A stretch of 64,000 bases of DNA, taken from NCBI GenBank assembly GCA_947069175.1, contig CAMTDV010000022.1, positions 39,413,027-39,477,026 on the forward strand, read 5' to 3'. The position numbers were made by a program, and so were the translations under genes. Within the stretch, counting starts at the first letter, position 1; each line of letters opens with the position of its first letter. The notes under the pieces are model-generated. The model did not search any database and had not been told where the DNA came from. It was given only the letters and a program-made list of their open reading frames with translations. Origin of the DNA: Scalesia atractyloides. Lineage: Eukaryota; Streptophyta; Magnoliopsida; Asterales; Asteraceae. Below, piece by piece: positions 20,956 to 31,658 of this stretch.

Positions 20956-21814
20956 CGAGAGAATAACAACAACCATTATATACTTTTGTTTGTTTTGTTA
21001 TAATAATCCATCTTGCAGGTTTGTCGTGAAACGATCATGACAAAAAGTCCTTATACTAGGTAAAACAAGCCGAGGAATCAAGCGACAAAGAAACAACCAA
21101 ATAAAAAAAGAGAGGGAGACACGGGTCGTACCTCTCATGCATGGGGCCGTGTCAAACCTATAGACGAGATAAAACCCTTTTCTCAGCACTTTCACTCTCA
21201 TAGCCAATACGGACCGTTTCTCTAAACCACCGGTTCATCACGCTCTCCTTCAACTTTTTGATGATTTCTTCACACCAAACTCTAGCAAGGTATGTTCCTA
21301 ACATCTAGAATAGTTAGATTTATTTTTTGTAGGATAAATAACATCAAGATTTAGGAAAAAAAATCTAAGGTTCTTGAACTTGACCCATGTTGATCAAACT
21401 TTTTTTCTTTGATCTTGTCAGTAGTAGATGTAGATGTGTTTTGAAGAGTAAAACATCAAACCATTGTGGAAAAATCTTAAGTTTTCAATAGGTTTTAGTA
21501 AACCCTTGTTCTTAACCAAACAAAAACTAAAAATTGAAGGGTGAAACAGGTTGGTAACTTGAAATTGACACTTGCAGTTTGTTTTTCTGGGAATACCGCA
21601 CATGGGGGACCAAAAATTTTGGACTTTTCGAAGCAGGCTCGAAAAAGTTAAAATTTTGGTAAAATAGTAAGATAACACGGGGCCGTGCCTCTGAGGCACG
21701 GGGTCGTGTCCCCTAAAAGACCTGCGGCATGGGGCCATGGGTAGACCCCTGTTTCTTAATTTTTCGCAATTTTTATCGCACTTAAATGTTTGAATGTTAA
21801 TTTTTTACAGGAAA
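20956..21814 (+). other. Athila post-pol region with CACGGGGCCGTG palindromes and a candidate intron
   Basis: Contains repeated inverted motifs related to CACGGGGCCGTG (near 21120, 21143, 21678, 21697 and 21728). A candidate GT-AG interval starts AAG-GTATGT at 21290 and ends TTTTTTACAG at 21810, five bases before the next ORF. No coding sequence. Confidence 0.5.
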
Positions 21815-22674
21815 ATGGCTCCTCACAAGTGGCTCAGATTCAAATCCGCACATGCGGAATGTGAAACCCGAATGGAACTACTCAAGCCACGTAACGAGGA
21901 GCCGCCAAGGTAAGTTTGTTATGACACTTTGGACACCGTGGGGCAAAGGGAACACTATGACAGTTTAGTAACGGGACCCCTTTGTACCTTTCTTGAGACT
22001 CCACTTCAATCAGTTCATGAATTAAGCTTAGAATTCTTGAGCACATTCACTCTCAAGAAAGATATCACCGATATGTTCCACAATCAAACGGTTGCATTTA
22101 GATTTGGTGATGATTGGTATGATATTTCAGTTTCTCAATTTGGTGTAGATCTGGGGATCTACACCGAAGAGGAACTTGGCGAGTCTGTCTTCACAGAAAA
22201 TATCTTTGAAATGATCGACAACACGAGAAACGCATTTTGGGCGCAAATAGGAGATGGGATATACAACCCGAGTAACACTAAGAGCACCAAAATTCAGGAC
22301 CCGCTCATCCGCTACATACACCGGGTCCTAAGTATCATGTAGGGATTACGAGTAACCCTAGAAACCTAACTGAGCCCATGGGCCCATAGTCTAATACTAA
22401 GTGGTACTCTTTGCCAACGGAAAGATAGTGGAGGTGTTGTGAATCTTTGGAAGCATACTTGCCTATCTCGAATCCTGAACCAACAACCCTTAACGTTTCC
22501 TGCATTTTACTGAAGAACATGGCCTCAAATGTCAGAGCCATACATCCGACACCTATCTTCTTCAGTGGCTGGATTGCCTGGGTCTATAAGGCCTATGTGA
22601 GACGCACCCCACAGTGCTTCACAAAAGGGGTTGGCATCACCCGGGCTGACGTAAGCCTATACTAAAGCCTAAGT
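21815..22674 (+). pseudogene. Athila downstream ORF (Athila ORF-1/envelope-position protein), broken
   Basis: Starts at ATG 21815 (MAPHKWLRFKSAHAECETRM). After a stop near 21910 an open stretch runs 21929-22342 with SLEFLSTFTLKKDITDMF, FRFGDDWYDISVSQFGVDLG and IYTEEELGESVF. The LGxYTEEEL signature is typical of the Athila-specific protein found downstream of pol. Function is unknown; it has been discussed as envelope-like. Remaining blocks to 22674 (ISNPEPTTLNVSCILLKNMA, GWIAWVYKAYVRRT) are interrupted by stops. The reading then enters acidic low-complexity sequence before copia-derived sequence at 22824. Confidence 0.75.
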
Positions 22675-22823
22675 TTTATCGCCGATTGCAACAACGAGCT
22701 ACTACGCTTCAAGGACAACAAGGAAAAAAATTGGAGCCCGAAAGACCCGGATCAAGTCCTTGCAATTGAAGATGACCCCGACCCGGATCAAGTACTATGC
22801 TACTCCTTTGGTTTCACTCCAGG

Positions 22824-23030
22824 ATCTTCCTTAACAGATGTTCAAGTTATTCCACCACCTCCGACTTCATCCACATATGAAGTCACGATGGAGGACCCAA
22901 AATCAAGTGAAGCATTGAAAAATCAAACTAAAGCACCGCCTAAACCAACTATAGATCAAGCTACATCAAATCTAGAAACCGAAACTCAAGAATGAAGAAC
23001 GAACAAGTATGCAACGATCTGGGGGGATAT
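22824..23030 (+). pseudogene. Envelope-like ORF tail of a Sirevirus-like copia (duplicate of 41162-41368)
   Basis: Reads SSLTDVQVIPPPPTSSTYEV, EDPKSSEALKNQTKAPPKPT and ends ETETQE, then a purine-rich GGGGGGATAT abutting the LTR at 23031. The same 207 bp, with scattered substitutions, precedes the LTR at 41369. Left of 22824 is Athila sequence, so this tail is a truncated 3' end of a second copia copy. Confidence 0.8.
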
Positions 23031-23476
23031 TGTTAGGACTTTTGAGATTGTCGGTACTTAGTTTTAGCAGGTTTTGGATAGTTTTGTAATAGTTTAAAAT
23101 GTTCTAGATAGTTCAGGGTCTAAAAGTGTATCTACATGGAATCTCCCCATAGCGGCGTATTTAAGGACCCAGCGTATTTAATAAATACGCTGGGTGGTCA
23201 GTTGTATATATGGAGACCCTAGTCCAAGGTTCTTGGACAAGTTTTGGTGATTTCTTGTGTTGTGATTATTGTTCTTGTGCTAAATCCAAATATCCAGGAG
23301 CATTAACTGTGTTTATCAGTTGGGATTACATATACAACACATGTTATAGTATCCAAAATAAGAATCTTCATCTTCATCTTTTGGTTTTCTTAACTTTTAC
23401 ACATTCAAATAACTAATCTATAGTTGTTTGGCTGTTAACAATCAAACCACTATATCCGAATCAGTTTTGGGACTCA
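23031..23476 (+). repeat. Sirevirus-like LTR 1 (446 bp), used by two tandem copies
   Basis: TGTTAGGACT to GGGACTCA. Preceded by an envelope-tail and purine tract (as a 3' LTR) and followed by a PBS (as a 5' LTR). Contains the palindrome GCGTATTTAATAAATACGC (23172-23190) and a TGTATATATGG TATA-like motif. It preserves the uninterrupted sequence GTCCAAGGTTCTTGG at which composite D is inserted in LTR 2. Confidence 0.9.
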
Positions 23477-23481
23477 TAGTT

Positions 23482-23494
23482 TGGTATCAGAGCC
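23482..23494 (+). other. Primer-binding site of the copia element
   Basis: TGGTATCAGAGCC, five bases inside the LTR end; tRNA-Met type. Confidence 0.9.
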
Positions 23495-23707
23495 TTTGTG
23501 CTCTTGATTGTTTGAGTTTTGTTTGTAACATCTGTCGAAAAACAGGTTTTCAAACCCGCTTCGTTTGTTAATCGAATATCAAATTATAAAATTTTGTTGC
23601 GTATTTATGGTTAATTTTAATTTTAAACAATACATAATTAATAAACATTTTAGAATTTAAAAACTATAAATATTAAAAAGTAAAAATAAATTAAATAAAA
23701 AAGAAAA

Positions 23708-23782
23708 GGGGCTGCCGGGTTTCGAACCCGGGTCAGCCGGAAGACACAACCATCAAACATTTAACCACTCCGCCACTTGCTG
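23708..23782 (-). other. tRNA-like module, antisense in 5' LTR of C
   Basis: Minus strand: GTGGCGGAGTGGTTAA (A-box type, as in tRNA-Ser/Leu) and a perfect T-arm CCGGG-TTCGAAA-CCCGG with B-box core GGTTCGAAACC, ending GCAGCCCC. The 5' end does not pair with the 3' end, so it is not an intact tRNA. Confidence 0.7.
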
Positions 23783-24620
23783 TTTTTGTGTAATCAGGGA
23801 AACAAATAAAACTTAACTTCTACCCGAGAAATTATCTGTTTGCGCCAAAAACTGAAACCGATAATCGGCTTTCAACTTTCCAGACGTTTGAGTGATCGTG
23901 GGTTATTGATTATAACCGATAAAGCAATTGCTGCCCACGTTCTAATCAATTCAGCCTTCAATTCCTTCGATTCATATGATTTTTGGAGTTGAAAACCGAA
24001 ATCAATTACTTCCTGATTTTCACTAACAATATCATCATCTCACAACTCAAAAACACTCACAGAACCTCCAATTTCACTTTCGCTCTAATTTCTGTTCGTC
24101 GGAAACGTTTTCTGAAATCGCCGGACTTTCGCCGGAAAACCGTGACATTCATCGAATCGGTAAATTTCTCAATTCTTTCATCTTCTATCCATTGTTAGAC
24201 TTTTACTAACTCAAATCCTTCAATCAGAATCGGTCCCAGACGACGTTGTCGGATATTCAGCACTCGCCGAAAAATTTCTGGAAATTCCGAAATCACGCTG
24301 TGAATCGGTATGAACATCTAAACTCTCTGATAATTCTTGTTTAGTCATTTATTTCACAATTAGTTAATCAAAACTGTTAATTGGTCCGCTCAGACGGAGT
24401 TCATAAAACAGAGCCGACGACTTTGCCGGAGTTCTGAGAAAAATCATCTTTGCGGTACATTCATTCCCAAAACCTTCTCTATCCATTTCATTTTAATCAT
24501 TTATATGTCCGGCAATCGAATTAAACAAGAACAGTAGAATAAATCGTTGTCTGTGTTTTTGAACGAAGAAGGTGAAGTCGAACATTAGGTATAAGTTTAA
24601 TTAAAACAAGATATTAAACC

Positions 24621-25032
24621 GGGTTAGGCACACAGTCCAGCGGTGGACTGTGTGCGCAAACAAACAAACGTCTCGAGTTCGATCCCTGACACGACCCTAT
24701 CCTCTGAAATAAAAATGTTCTCTTTTAAACTGATCGTATTAATTCGCTATAAGATGTTAAGTTTAATAAAAACCAGTATTTTAACCTGGTTAGACACACA
24801 GTCCAGCGGTGGACTGTGTGCAATGTTAAACAACGGGTCCCGGGTTCGAGACCTGTTATGTGCACCAGTTCGACATAATTAAAATTCTTTTTAAAATAAA
24901 TGAATTCTGAATAAATTAAATAGTATATAAATATAATTAAAAACAGATATATTTCGGGTTAGACACGTAGCTCAGTTGGTAGAGCTGCGTGCACGCGTAC
25001 GGGAGGTCACAAGTTCGAACCTCACTCAGCGC
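24621..25032 (+). other. Three tRNA-like modules in 5' LTR of C (24621-24697, 24788-24867, 24956-25032)
   Basis: All begin (G)GTTAG(A/G)CAC. Modules 1 and 2 share CAGTCCAGCGGTGGACTGTG, which is itself an inverted repeat, and end GAGTTCGATCCC and GGGTTCGAGACC. Module 3 has GTAGCTCAGTTGGTAGAG and AAGTTCGAACC. Spacing between A-box and B-box type motifs is tRNA-like. They appear to be tandem diverged copies. Confidence 0.7.
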
Positions 25033-25540
25033 AAACAAACATAAGTCCGAACCGGTCAACAGTCAAAGTCAATGGTCAACGGTCAACAGTTAACCCAAAA
25101 AGTCAACATTTTTTTATATTTTTATTTATTTATTTAATTTAAAAATCAATTAAAAATAATTAAAAATAATTTTTTAAAGTTAGAAAATAACCTTAAACTC
25201 ACAAAATAAATCTAAAAACCCTATTAAAATTGTTAATAAAATCCACTTATTTACCGTACCTTTTCGTTATTATTTAGTTTAGTTATTCCTCGTCGATCAA
25301 CCCTCTAAACTCGTGTGCATTCAACATCATCAAACGAACGCACCCAATGTGAGTGAATCTCTACAAATTCCCCGTTTTAATCACTTTTTGAGGTGTATCA
25401 TGTGTCTTATTATTTATTACATTTAAACACTTGTGCATCCATCATATCCATGATCAAATGTGTATTCAATATGTATCAACTGTTTGTGTGGTTAATGTTT
25501 AGATTAAATTTATCATTTTCAGTACATACATCATCATAGG

Positions 25541-25715
25541 CCGTCTGTTCCCCATTACCTATGAGCGGAACCGTTCCCCATTACCTATGAGCGGAATGTG
25601 GCGTTGCCAACATACGATCGGCTCCGTTTGATTGAGCCTTGATCGCACATACATCATCATAGGCCGTCCGTTCCCCATTACCTATGAGCGGAACGTGACG
25701 TTGCCAACATATACA
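25541..25715 (+). repeat. GTTCCCCATTACC/GAGCGGAAC repeats in LTR of C
   Basis: Three copies of CGTTCCCCATTACCTATGAG plus GCGGAAC, each with inverted GTTCC/GGAAC ends. Two are followed by GTGGCGTTGCCAACATA or GTGACGTTGCCAACATA. The same block is in the 3' LTR at 33676-33850. Confidence 0.75.
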
Positions 25716-26147
25716 TTATCATTCATGTCATATACTCATGCAAGGTGGTTTGTTATTGTTTGTTATTGTATGTTTATTTACGTTTGCTCACATATGATTG
25801 TTGCACAATTTTTCCATATTAAATACAACAGGAAATCAATAATAAATGTTTTCTAACAAGGTTCACTCGCCAACTTTTGTTGACCCAAAAACCCCCATTT
25901 TTACACATGATACAGGTGATCCAGTTGAAGCAAGAAACATGTAGGACGGCCTAGAAGAATAAATCATTTTAGTTTTTGGATTGTTCATTTAATTTTCCTT
26001 TCCTTGTATTGTATGAATTTGACTTGAACATTTGAGATGTAATTTGAATTTAATAAATATGAAACATATTAGTAAACATCATGAGCTTTGGTGATAACCC
26101 AATTATGCCCCGACTCTTATTCCGCTGCGGGTCGCGGTGTGACAGAT

Positions 26148-26160
26148 TGGTATCAGAGCC
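26148..26160 (+). other. Primer-binding site of element C
   Basis: TGGTATCAGAGCC, three bases (GAT) after the LTR end. Confidence 0.95.
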
Positions 26161-26951
26161 ATGACTATAGGGATATAGGATAGGTTATTAGACCCTTAGA
26201 GCCTATACTATAGTTGATTAGAATTTTAAAATTGATTATGTGTTACATACAAAATTCATGATGTTTATATGCTTTATGTTTATTGTTACATTCAATGTTA
26301 TGCAAGCATGTTCATAAGTACATATTACTATACAAGCTCATCATGAATCATATCCTCATAACATATCATATCCATGAGAGCACACACCACACAATTTCCA
26401 TGATTTATGCAACGATTTTGTATTTTTTAAATCACATCAAAGTGAGTTCTCATGACGGGCATGTAGTAACTGGAAGGGTACAAGTACCGGTAGTCGGAAC
26501 GTCCTGTCTAGGCTTGGCATTCGTATAAATCCAAATAAAGGACCAGTTTGCCTACCTGGGGACTAACGATGAGAGTACGAAGGACCTATTAGGCCAAAGC
26601 ATGCTATACCAAACGTCGTGTGAGCTAACCCCACTTTGAGTTGTCATTGTGTCTACACCTGGACACCCTCCGACCATACATCTCGCAAACATATTTCATG
26701 GTTTTCATTCGGGTGATGCGAGTGTTAAACCGCCAACACCAATGTGAATCCTACTAAGCCAATAGTCATGGGGGCCCACATGACTATACAGGTGATGGTA
26801 TGGGGGACATTGGAGGCCCAAACATGAGCAAACCCAAGACATCCTATGGATGTAGTTGCATTATTGATGTTTATATTATTTTTTTTAAAACGACACATGA
26901 CACCTAAAAAGACTCCTTAAACTCACAATCTTCTTATGTATGTTCCTGTAG
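26161..26951 (+). other. 5' leader of element C
   Basis: Non-coding stretch between PBS and gag. It is homologous (inverted) to 45746-46596 of element D, sharing CCTACCTGGGGACTAACGAT, TGGACACCCTCCGACC-like and GGGGGCCCACATGACTA-like runs. No ORF I would defend. Confidence 0.7.
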
Positions 26952-29900
26952 ATGTCGGCTAGGCAACAACGTGGGGGTAGAAGGTCAGGAAGATCAAACG
27001 AACACTTGGCCACCCAAATCGCAAAACAAATGGCCGCGGTGCTTCCTGACATCGTAATTCAAGTCCAACAAGCTCTCGCCGCAAATCCCATCAATCCTCC
27101 CCATCAAGAAGACCAGAACGTTGACAACCCTCCCTCCAAAAAGTGCTCTTACAAACACTTCAAGTCTTGCGATCCCCCGAAATTTGAAGGGACCGAAGGT
27201 GTCACTGCTCTCCTCCACTGGTTTGAGGAAATGGAAAACACCTTCCTCAATTGCGATTGTCCCGAGGATCGCAAGGTACGTTACGCAACCGGGAGACTAT
27301 TTGGAGTAGCTCTTACCTGGTGGAATACAGAAAAAGGTAAGAGAGGAATCGAAGATGCAATGGCCTTAACGTGGGAGAAGTTAAGGGAAATCATGACGAG
27401 ACGCTTCTGTCCAAGAAGCGAGATCAAAAAGTTAGAGGATGAATTCCACTCGTTAAAGCAAAAGTAAGGAGATCATACTTCCTACAACAAAAGGTTTTTA
27501 GAGTTGAACCAAATGATCCCCAACTTGTTCACCCCAGTATACTGCTTAGTCGAACACTACATTCGAGGCCTCCCCTCGAAAATTCAAGACTCAGTTCTAA
27601 GCACTTCGCCTGCAACACTTGAAGCTGCTACGGAACTAGCTACCGAGCTTACCGAGAATCGTATTCGTAACGGCAAATTTAAGGACGAGAAAAAGAAAGC
27701 CCCCATTGAGGGCCAAACTTCAAACCATTCCACCTCCTCCTCAAAGTTTGCTAGTAAGAGGAAACGAAACACCAGAAACTTTGCTGTCACACAAACAAAT
27801 TTCCCTATCCCTGCTGCACCCATTACCCAAGTTGCCCCCTCAACTGCACCATATAAAAAGCCATACTCCGGCCCATACCCAAAATGCAACCGTTGCCAAT
27901 ACCATCACTTTCCTGATCATCCCTGCCAACATTGCACCGGCTGTGGCCGCGCAGGTCACACCATTCAAACCTTTCGCGCGCTTCAGCAAACGAACCGCAA
28001 TCAACCCTCAACCCAAACCCACCATCAGATAGTGGGTCAAGCCCAACAACCTTTACTCCTACCACCTGCCCAACATGTAGCCCAATCCTACTACCAACCC
28101 AACTATCCCATGGTGCAACCTATGCGGGCTTGTTACAACTGTGGAGACCCGAACCATTTCAGGAACACCTGTCCACGCTTGGTGAACATCATCCATGCCC
28201 AAGCTCAAGCTAATCCAGTAAACCAGGCTAACCAAGCTCCTCCACCTGCAAGAGGAAGAGCTTTCAACATCAACGCTAATCAAGCTAGGGCTGACAACAA
28301 TGTGGTTAACGGTACGTTTCTCATCAATGGTAGTTATGCATCCATGTTATTTGATACTGGCGCGGATAAGAGTTTTGTGTCCTTAGAATTTGAAGCCATC
28401 CTCAACCAAACTCGTGATAAACTCATGGAATCCATAACGGTAGAAGTTGCTGACGGAAAACCGGTCTCATTAAACTCTATTATACGCAATTGTACTCTCA
28501 CCCTAAACGATCACGATTTTCCAGTTGACCTCATACATAAGAAGTTGGGAAGTTTCAACATTATAATTGGTATGGACTGGCTCAGCCAACATCATGCTGA
28601 AGTTGTATGCCGCGAAAAGTTTATTCGCATTCCTCTTACAAACGGTCAGACTCTACGAATCTTTGGAGAAACCCCTTCGAAAGGACTCAAATTAATGTCC
28701 TGTCTTCAAGCCCGAAAATATCTCCACAAGAATTATGTCGCATTCCTAACTCATGTCGTCAAAAAGGGAATCAAGGAGAAGAAACTCGAAGACATCCCAG
28801 TAGTAAAAGATTTTCCGCAAGTTTTTCCTGACGACATTTCAGGACTTCCTCCCGTGAGAGAAGTCGAATTCCGCATTGATCTTATACCTGGAGCTACACC
28901 AGTTGCAAAATCTCCTTATAGGTTAGCCCCATCCGAAATGAAAGAGCTAGCCAGTCAACTGCAAGAGCTGACTGACAAAGGATTCATATGTCCTAGCTCA
29001 TCGCCTTGGGGTGCACCTGTCCTTTTTGTGAAGAAGAAAGATGGAACGTTTCGCATGTGTATCGACTACAGAGAACTCAACAAGTTAACGGTCAAGAACC
29101 GCTACCCATTACCTCGCATCGATGATCTTCTAGACCAACTTCAAGGCGCCACCTGTTTTTCAAAAATCGACCTTCGTTCTGGTTATCATCAACTCAAAGT
29201 ACATGAAGAAGACGTCCCAAAGACCGCCTTCCGAACTCGTTATGGTCATTATGAATTCATGGTCATGCCATTTGGTTTAACCAACGCCCCAGCTGTCTTC
29301 ATGGATCTAATGAACAGAGTCTGCAAACCTTATCGCGACCGTTTTGTTATAGTCTTCATCGACGACATCCTCATCTACTCGAAGTCTAAGTCTGATCATG
29401 AACGACACCTTCGACTCATCCTTACACTCTTAAGGACAGAAAAGCTGTACGCTAAGTTTTCGACATGTGAATTCTGGTTAAGGGAAGTACAATTCCTTGG
29501 ACACGTCGTCAATGACAAGGGAATTCATGTTGATCCCTCAAAAATCAAGGCAGTACAGGAATGGCAAGCGCCACGTACACCTACCGAAGTAAGATCATTT
29601 CTTGGTTTGGCTGGTTATTATCGCCGTTTCATTGCAAATTTCTCCCGTATTGCTGTACCACTCACGACTTTAACTCATAAAGGAAAACCCTTCATATGGG
29701 GACCCAAACAAGAAGAAGCCTTCCAAACTCTAAAGCAAAAACTCTGTGACGCACCTATCCTCACAGTTCCTGAGGGTAGTGATGACTTCGTGGTTTATTA
29801 CGACGCGTCAGGGAAGGGACTAGGCTGCATACTGATGCAAAGAGGAAAAGTGATAGCTTATGCTTCTAGACAACTCAAAATTCATGAGAAGAACTACACC

Positions 29901-31624
29901 ACCCACGACCTGGAACTTGGAGCCGTTGTGTTCGCTCTTAAGATATGGAGACATTACCTCTACGGTACTAAGTGTGAAATATACACTGACCATAAGAGCC
30001 TCCAACATATCTTCAACCAAAAGGAGTTAAACATGAGGCAACGAAGATGGGTCGAACTTCTTAATGACTACGACTGTGAAATTCGGTACCATCCTGGCAA
30101 GGCAAACGTGGTGGCCGATGCGCTCAGTCGAAAGGGTTATGCGAACTCCATTCGTCTTCTATGTTCGCAAATCATAACTGACATCAAAGATCAGATCCGA
30201 GAAGCCCAACATGTTTCTATAACAGAAAACGACGTACGCAATGAGCTGTCTTGTGGAGCTGAACTTAAAATCAAAACTAAATCCGACGGTATTCTGTACT
30301 ATCTAGATCGCATATGGATTCCCAATCACAATAACCTTCGTGATATCCTTATGAATGAGGCGCACAAAACACGGTACTCTGTACACCCAGGAGCCGACAA
30401 GATGTATCAAGACCTTCGATACACCTACTGGTGGCCTGGCATGAAGAAGGATATCGCTGTTTTCATTTCCAAGTGCCTTACATGTTCCAAAGTAAAAGCT
30501 GAACATCAAAGACCCTCAGGACTTCTAGTCCAACCTGAAATACCTGTACTGAAGAGGAAAACATAACCATGGACTTCATTACCGGGTTACCTCGCACCTC
30601 CAGTGGGTATGACACTATATGGGTAATCATTGATCGTCTTACAAAATCAGCTCACTTCATTCCGATTCGCGAGGACTTTAAGAACGAGAAGTTAGCTCGT
30701 ATCTACATCAGCGAGATCGTAAGCCGTCATGGTGTACCGTTAAGCATTATTTCTAATCGTGATGGTCGTTTCACTTCACGAACATGGCAAGCCGTACAAG
30801 CCGCTTTGGGTACACGATTAGACCTCAGTACCGCTTATCATCCTCAAACTGATGGACAATCTGAAAACACCATCCAAACTCTTGAAGATATGCTTCGAGC
30901 ATGTGTCATAGATTTCAAGGGAAATTGGGACGCTCATCTACCATTAGTTGAATTTTCGTACAACAACAGCTACCACTCAAGTATTGGCATGGCTCCTTTC
31001 GAAGCGTTATATGGCCGTAAGCGCTGATCTGCAGTATGTTGGCACGAAATTGGAGAAGCTCAAATCACCGGTCCAGAATTGATTCAAGAAACAACAGACA
31101 AGATCCATCAAATTCGAAACAATCTTCTAGTGGCACAAAGTCGTCAAAAGAGTTATGCAGACAAACGACGAAAGCCCTTGGAGTTTAACATTGGTGATCA
31201 TGTACTTTTAAAAGTATCACCGTGGAAGGGAGTAGTTCGTTTTGGTCAGAAGGGCAAGCTAGCACCACGCTACGTAGGACCTTTCAAGATACTCGAAAGA
31301 GTAGGACCTGTAGCATACAAGCTTGACCTACCAGAAGAACTCAACAGAATTCACCGCACGTTCCACGTATCAAACTTAAAGAAGTGCCTCGCCGATGAAA
31401 ACCTCCATATTCCCATAGAAGATATTCAGATCGATGAATCTATGCACTTCATTGAAAGACCAGTAGAGATCATGGACTTCGGAAAAAAACGTTTAAGACA
31501 GAGTCGTATTCCAATTGTTAGGGTACGCTGGGAGTCGAAACGAGGACCTGAGTTTACTTGGGAACGTGAAGACTCAATGCGCGAAAAATACCCGCATCTT
31601 TTTCCTGTTACCACTACTACTTAA
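26952..31624 (+). pseudogene. gag-pol polyprotein of element C (three lesions)
   Basis: Starts at ATG 26952 (MSARQQRGGRRSGRSNEHLA). Gag core has PPKFEGTEGVTALLHWFEEM and LTWWNTEKGKRG. TAA at 27465-27467 replaces the Glu codon seen in element D (KQKEGDH). The same frame continues to 30566: knuckle CYNCGDPNHFRNTCP (about 28127-28171), protease LFDTGADKSF, RT MCIDYRELNKL and catalytic VFIDDILIYS (near 29352), RNase H YYDASGKGLGC, integrase zinc finger with SVHPGADKMY. A one-base frameshift near 30557 precedes the integrase core MDFITGLPRTSSGYDTIWVI. SIISNRDGRF has Asn at the second catalytic position; Glu is present in TDGQSEN. TGA at 31025-31027 (Arg to stop) precedes the tail with RVRWESKRGPEFTWERED and REKYPHLFP, a chromodomain-like end. 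Protein ends at TAA 31622-31624. Confidence 0.95.
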
Positions 31625-31642
31625 ATTTCGGGACGAAATTTC

Positions 31643-31658
31643 TAAAAGTAGGGGATAC
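31643..31658 (+). other. Polypurine tract of element C
   Basis: TAAAAGTAGGGGATAC directly before the 3' LTR start TGTAACATCC; primes plus-strand cDNA in this family. The same sequence (inverted) precedes the left LTR of D. Confidence 0.85.

Larger units (their letters stand above)
17587..22823 (+). mobile_element. Athila-lineage Ty3/gypsy remnant
   Basis: Begins inside the protease-RT linker, passes through RT, RNase H and integrase to about 20955, then a non-coding stretch, then the Athila-specific ORF. It is cut on the left by the Tat LTR and on the right (22823) by the tail of a copia element. No LTR of its own is attached. An Athila 3' end at 54441-56429 could be the other half of this element, separated by the intervening insertions, but nothing proves that. 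Confidence 0.85.
23524..26144 (+). repeat. 5' LTR of element C (2621 bp)
   Basis: TGTAACATCTGTCG to CGCGGTGTGACA. Contains one antisense and three sense tRNA-like modules, a GAGCGGAAC repeat block, the family-conserved CTCGCCAACTTTTGTTGACC (near 25866) and AATTTAATAAATATGAAAC as a likely polyadenylation region near 26045. No protein-coding ORF supported. Confidence 0.95.

Noticed and set aside
17587..22823. Treating the Athila remnants here and at 54.4-56.4 kb as one element
   Set aside because: Orientation agrees, but no overlapping or complementary break could be shown.
24140..24450. Host exon-intron structure in the LTR of C (GAATCGGTAAAT, TCAATCAG borders)
   Set aside because: Same sequence in both LTRs and no coding continuity; possible splice-like borders in the LTR leader but no gene.
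24956..25032. Functional tRNA gene in the LTR
   Set aside because: A-box and B-box types and T-arms are good, but the acceptor stems do not pair and copies diverge, so I list them as tRNA-like modules only.
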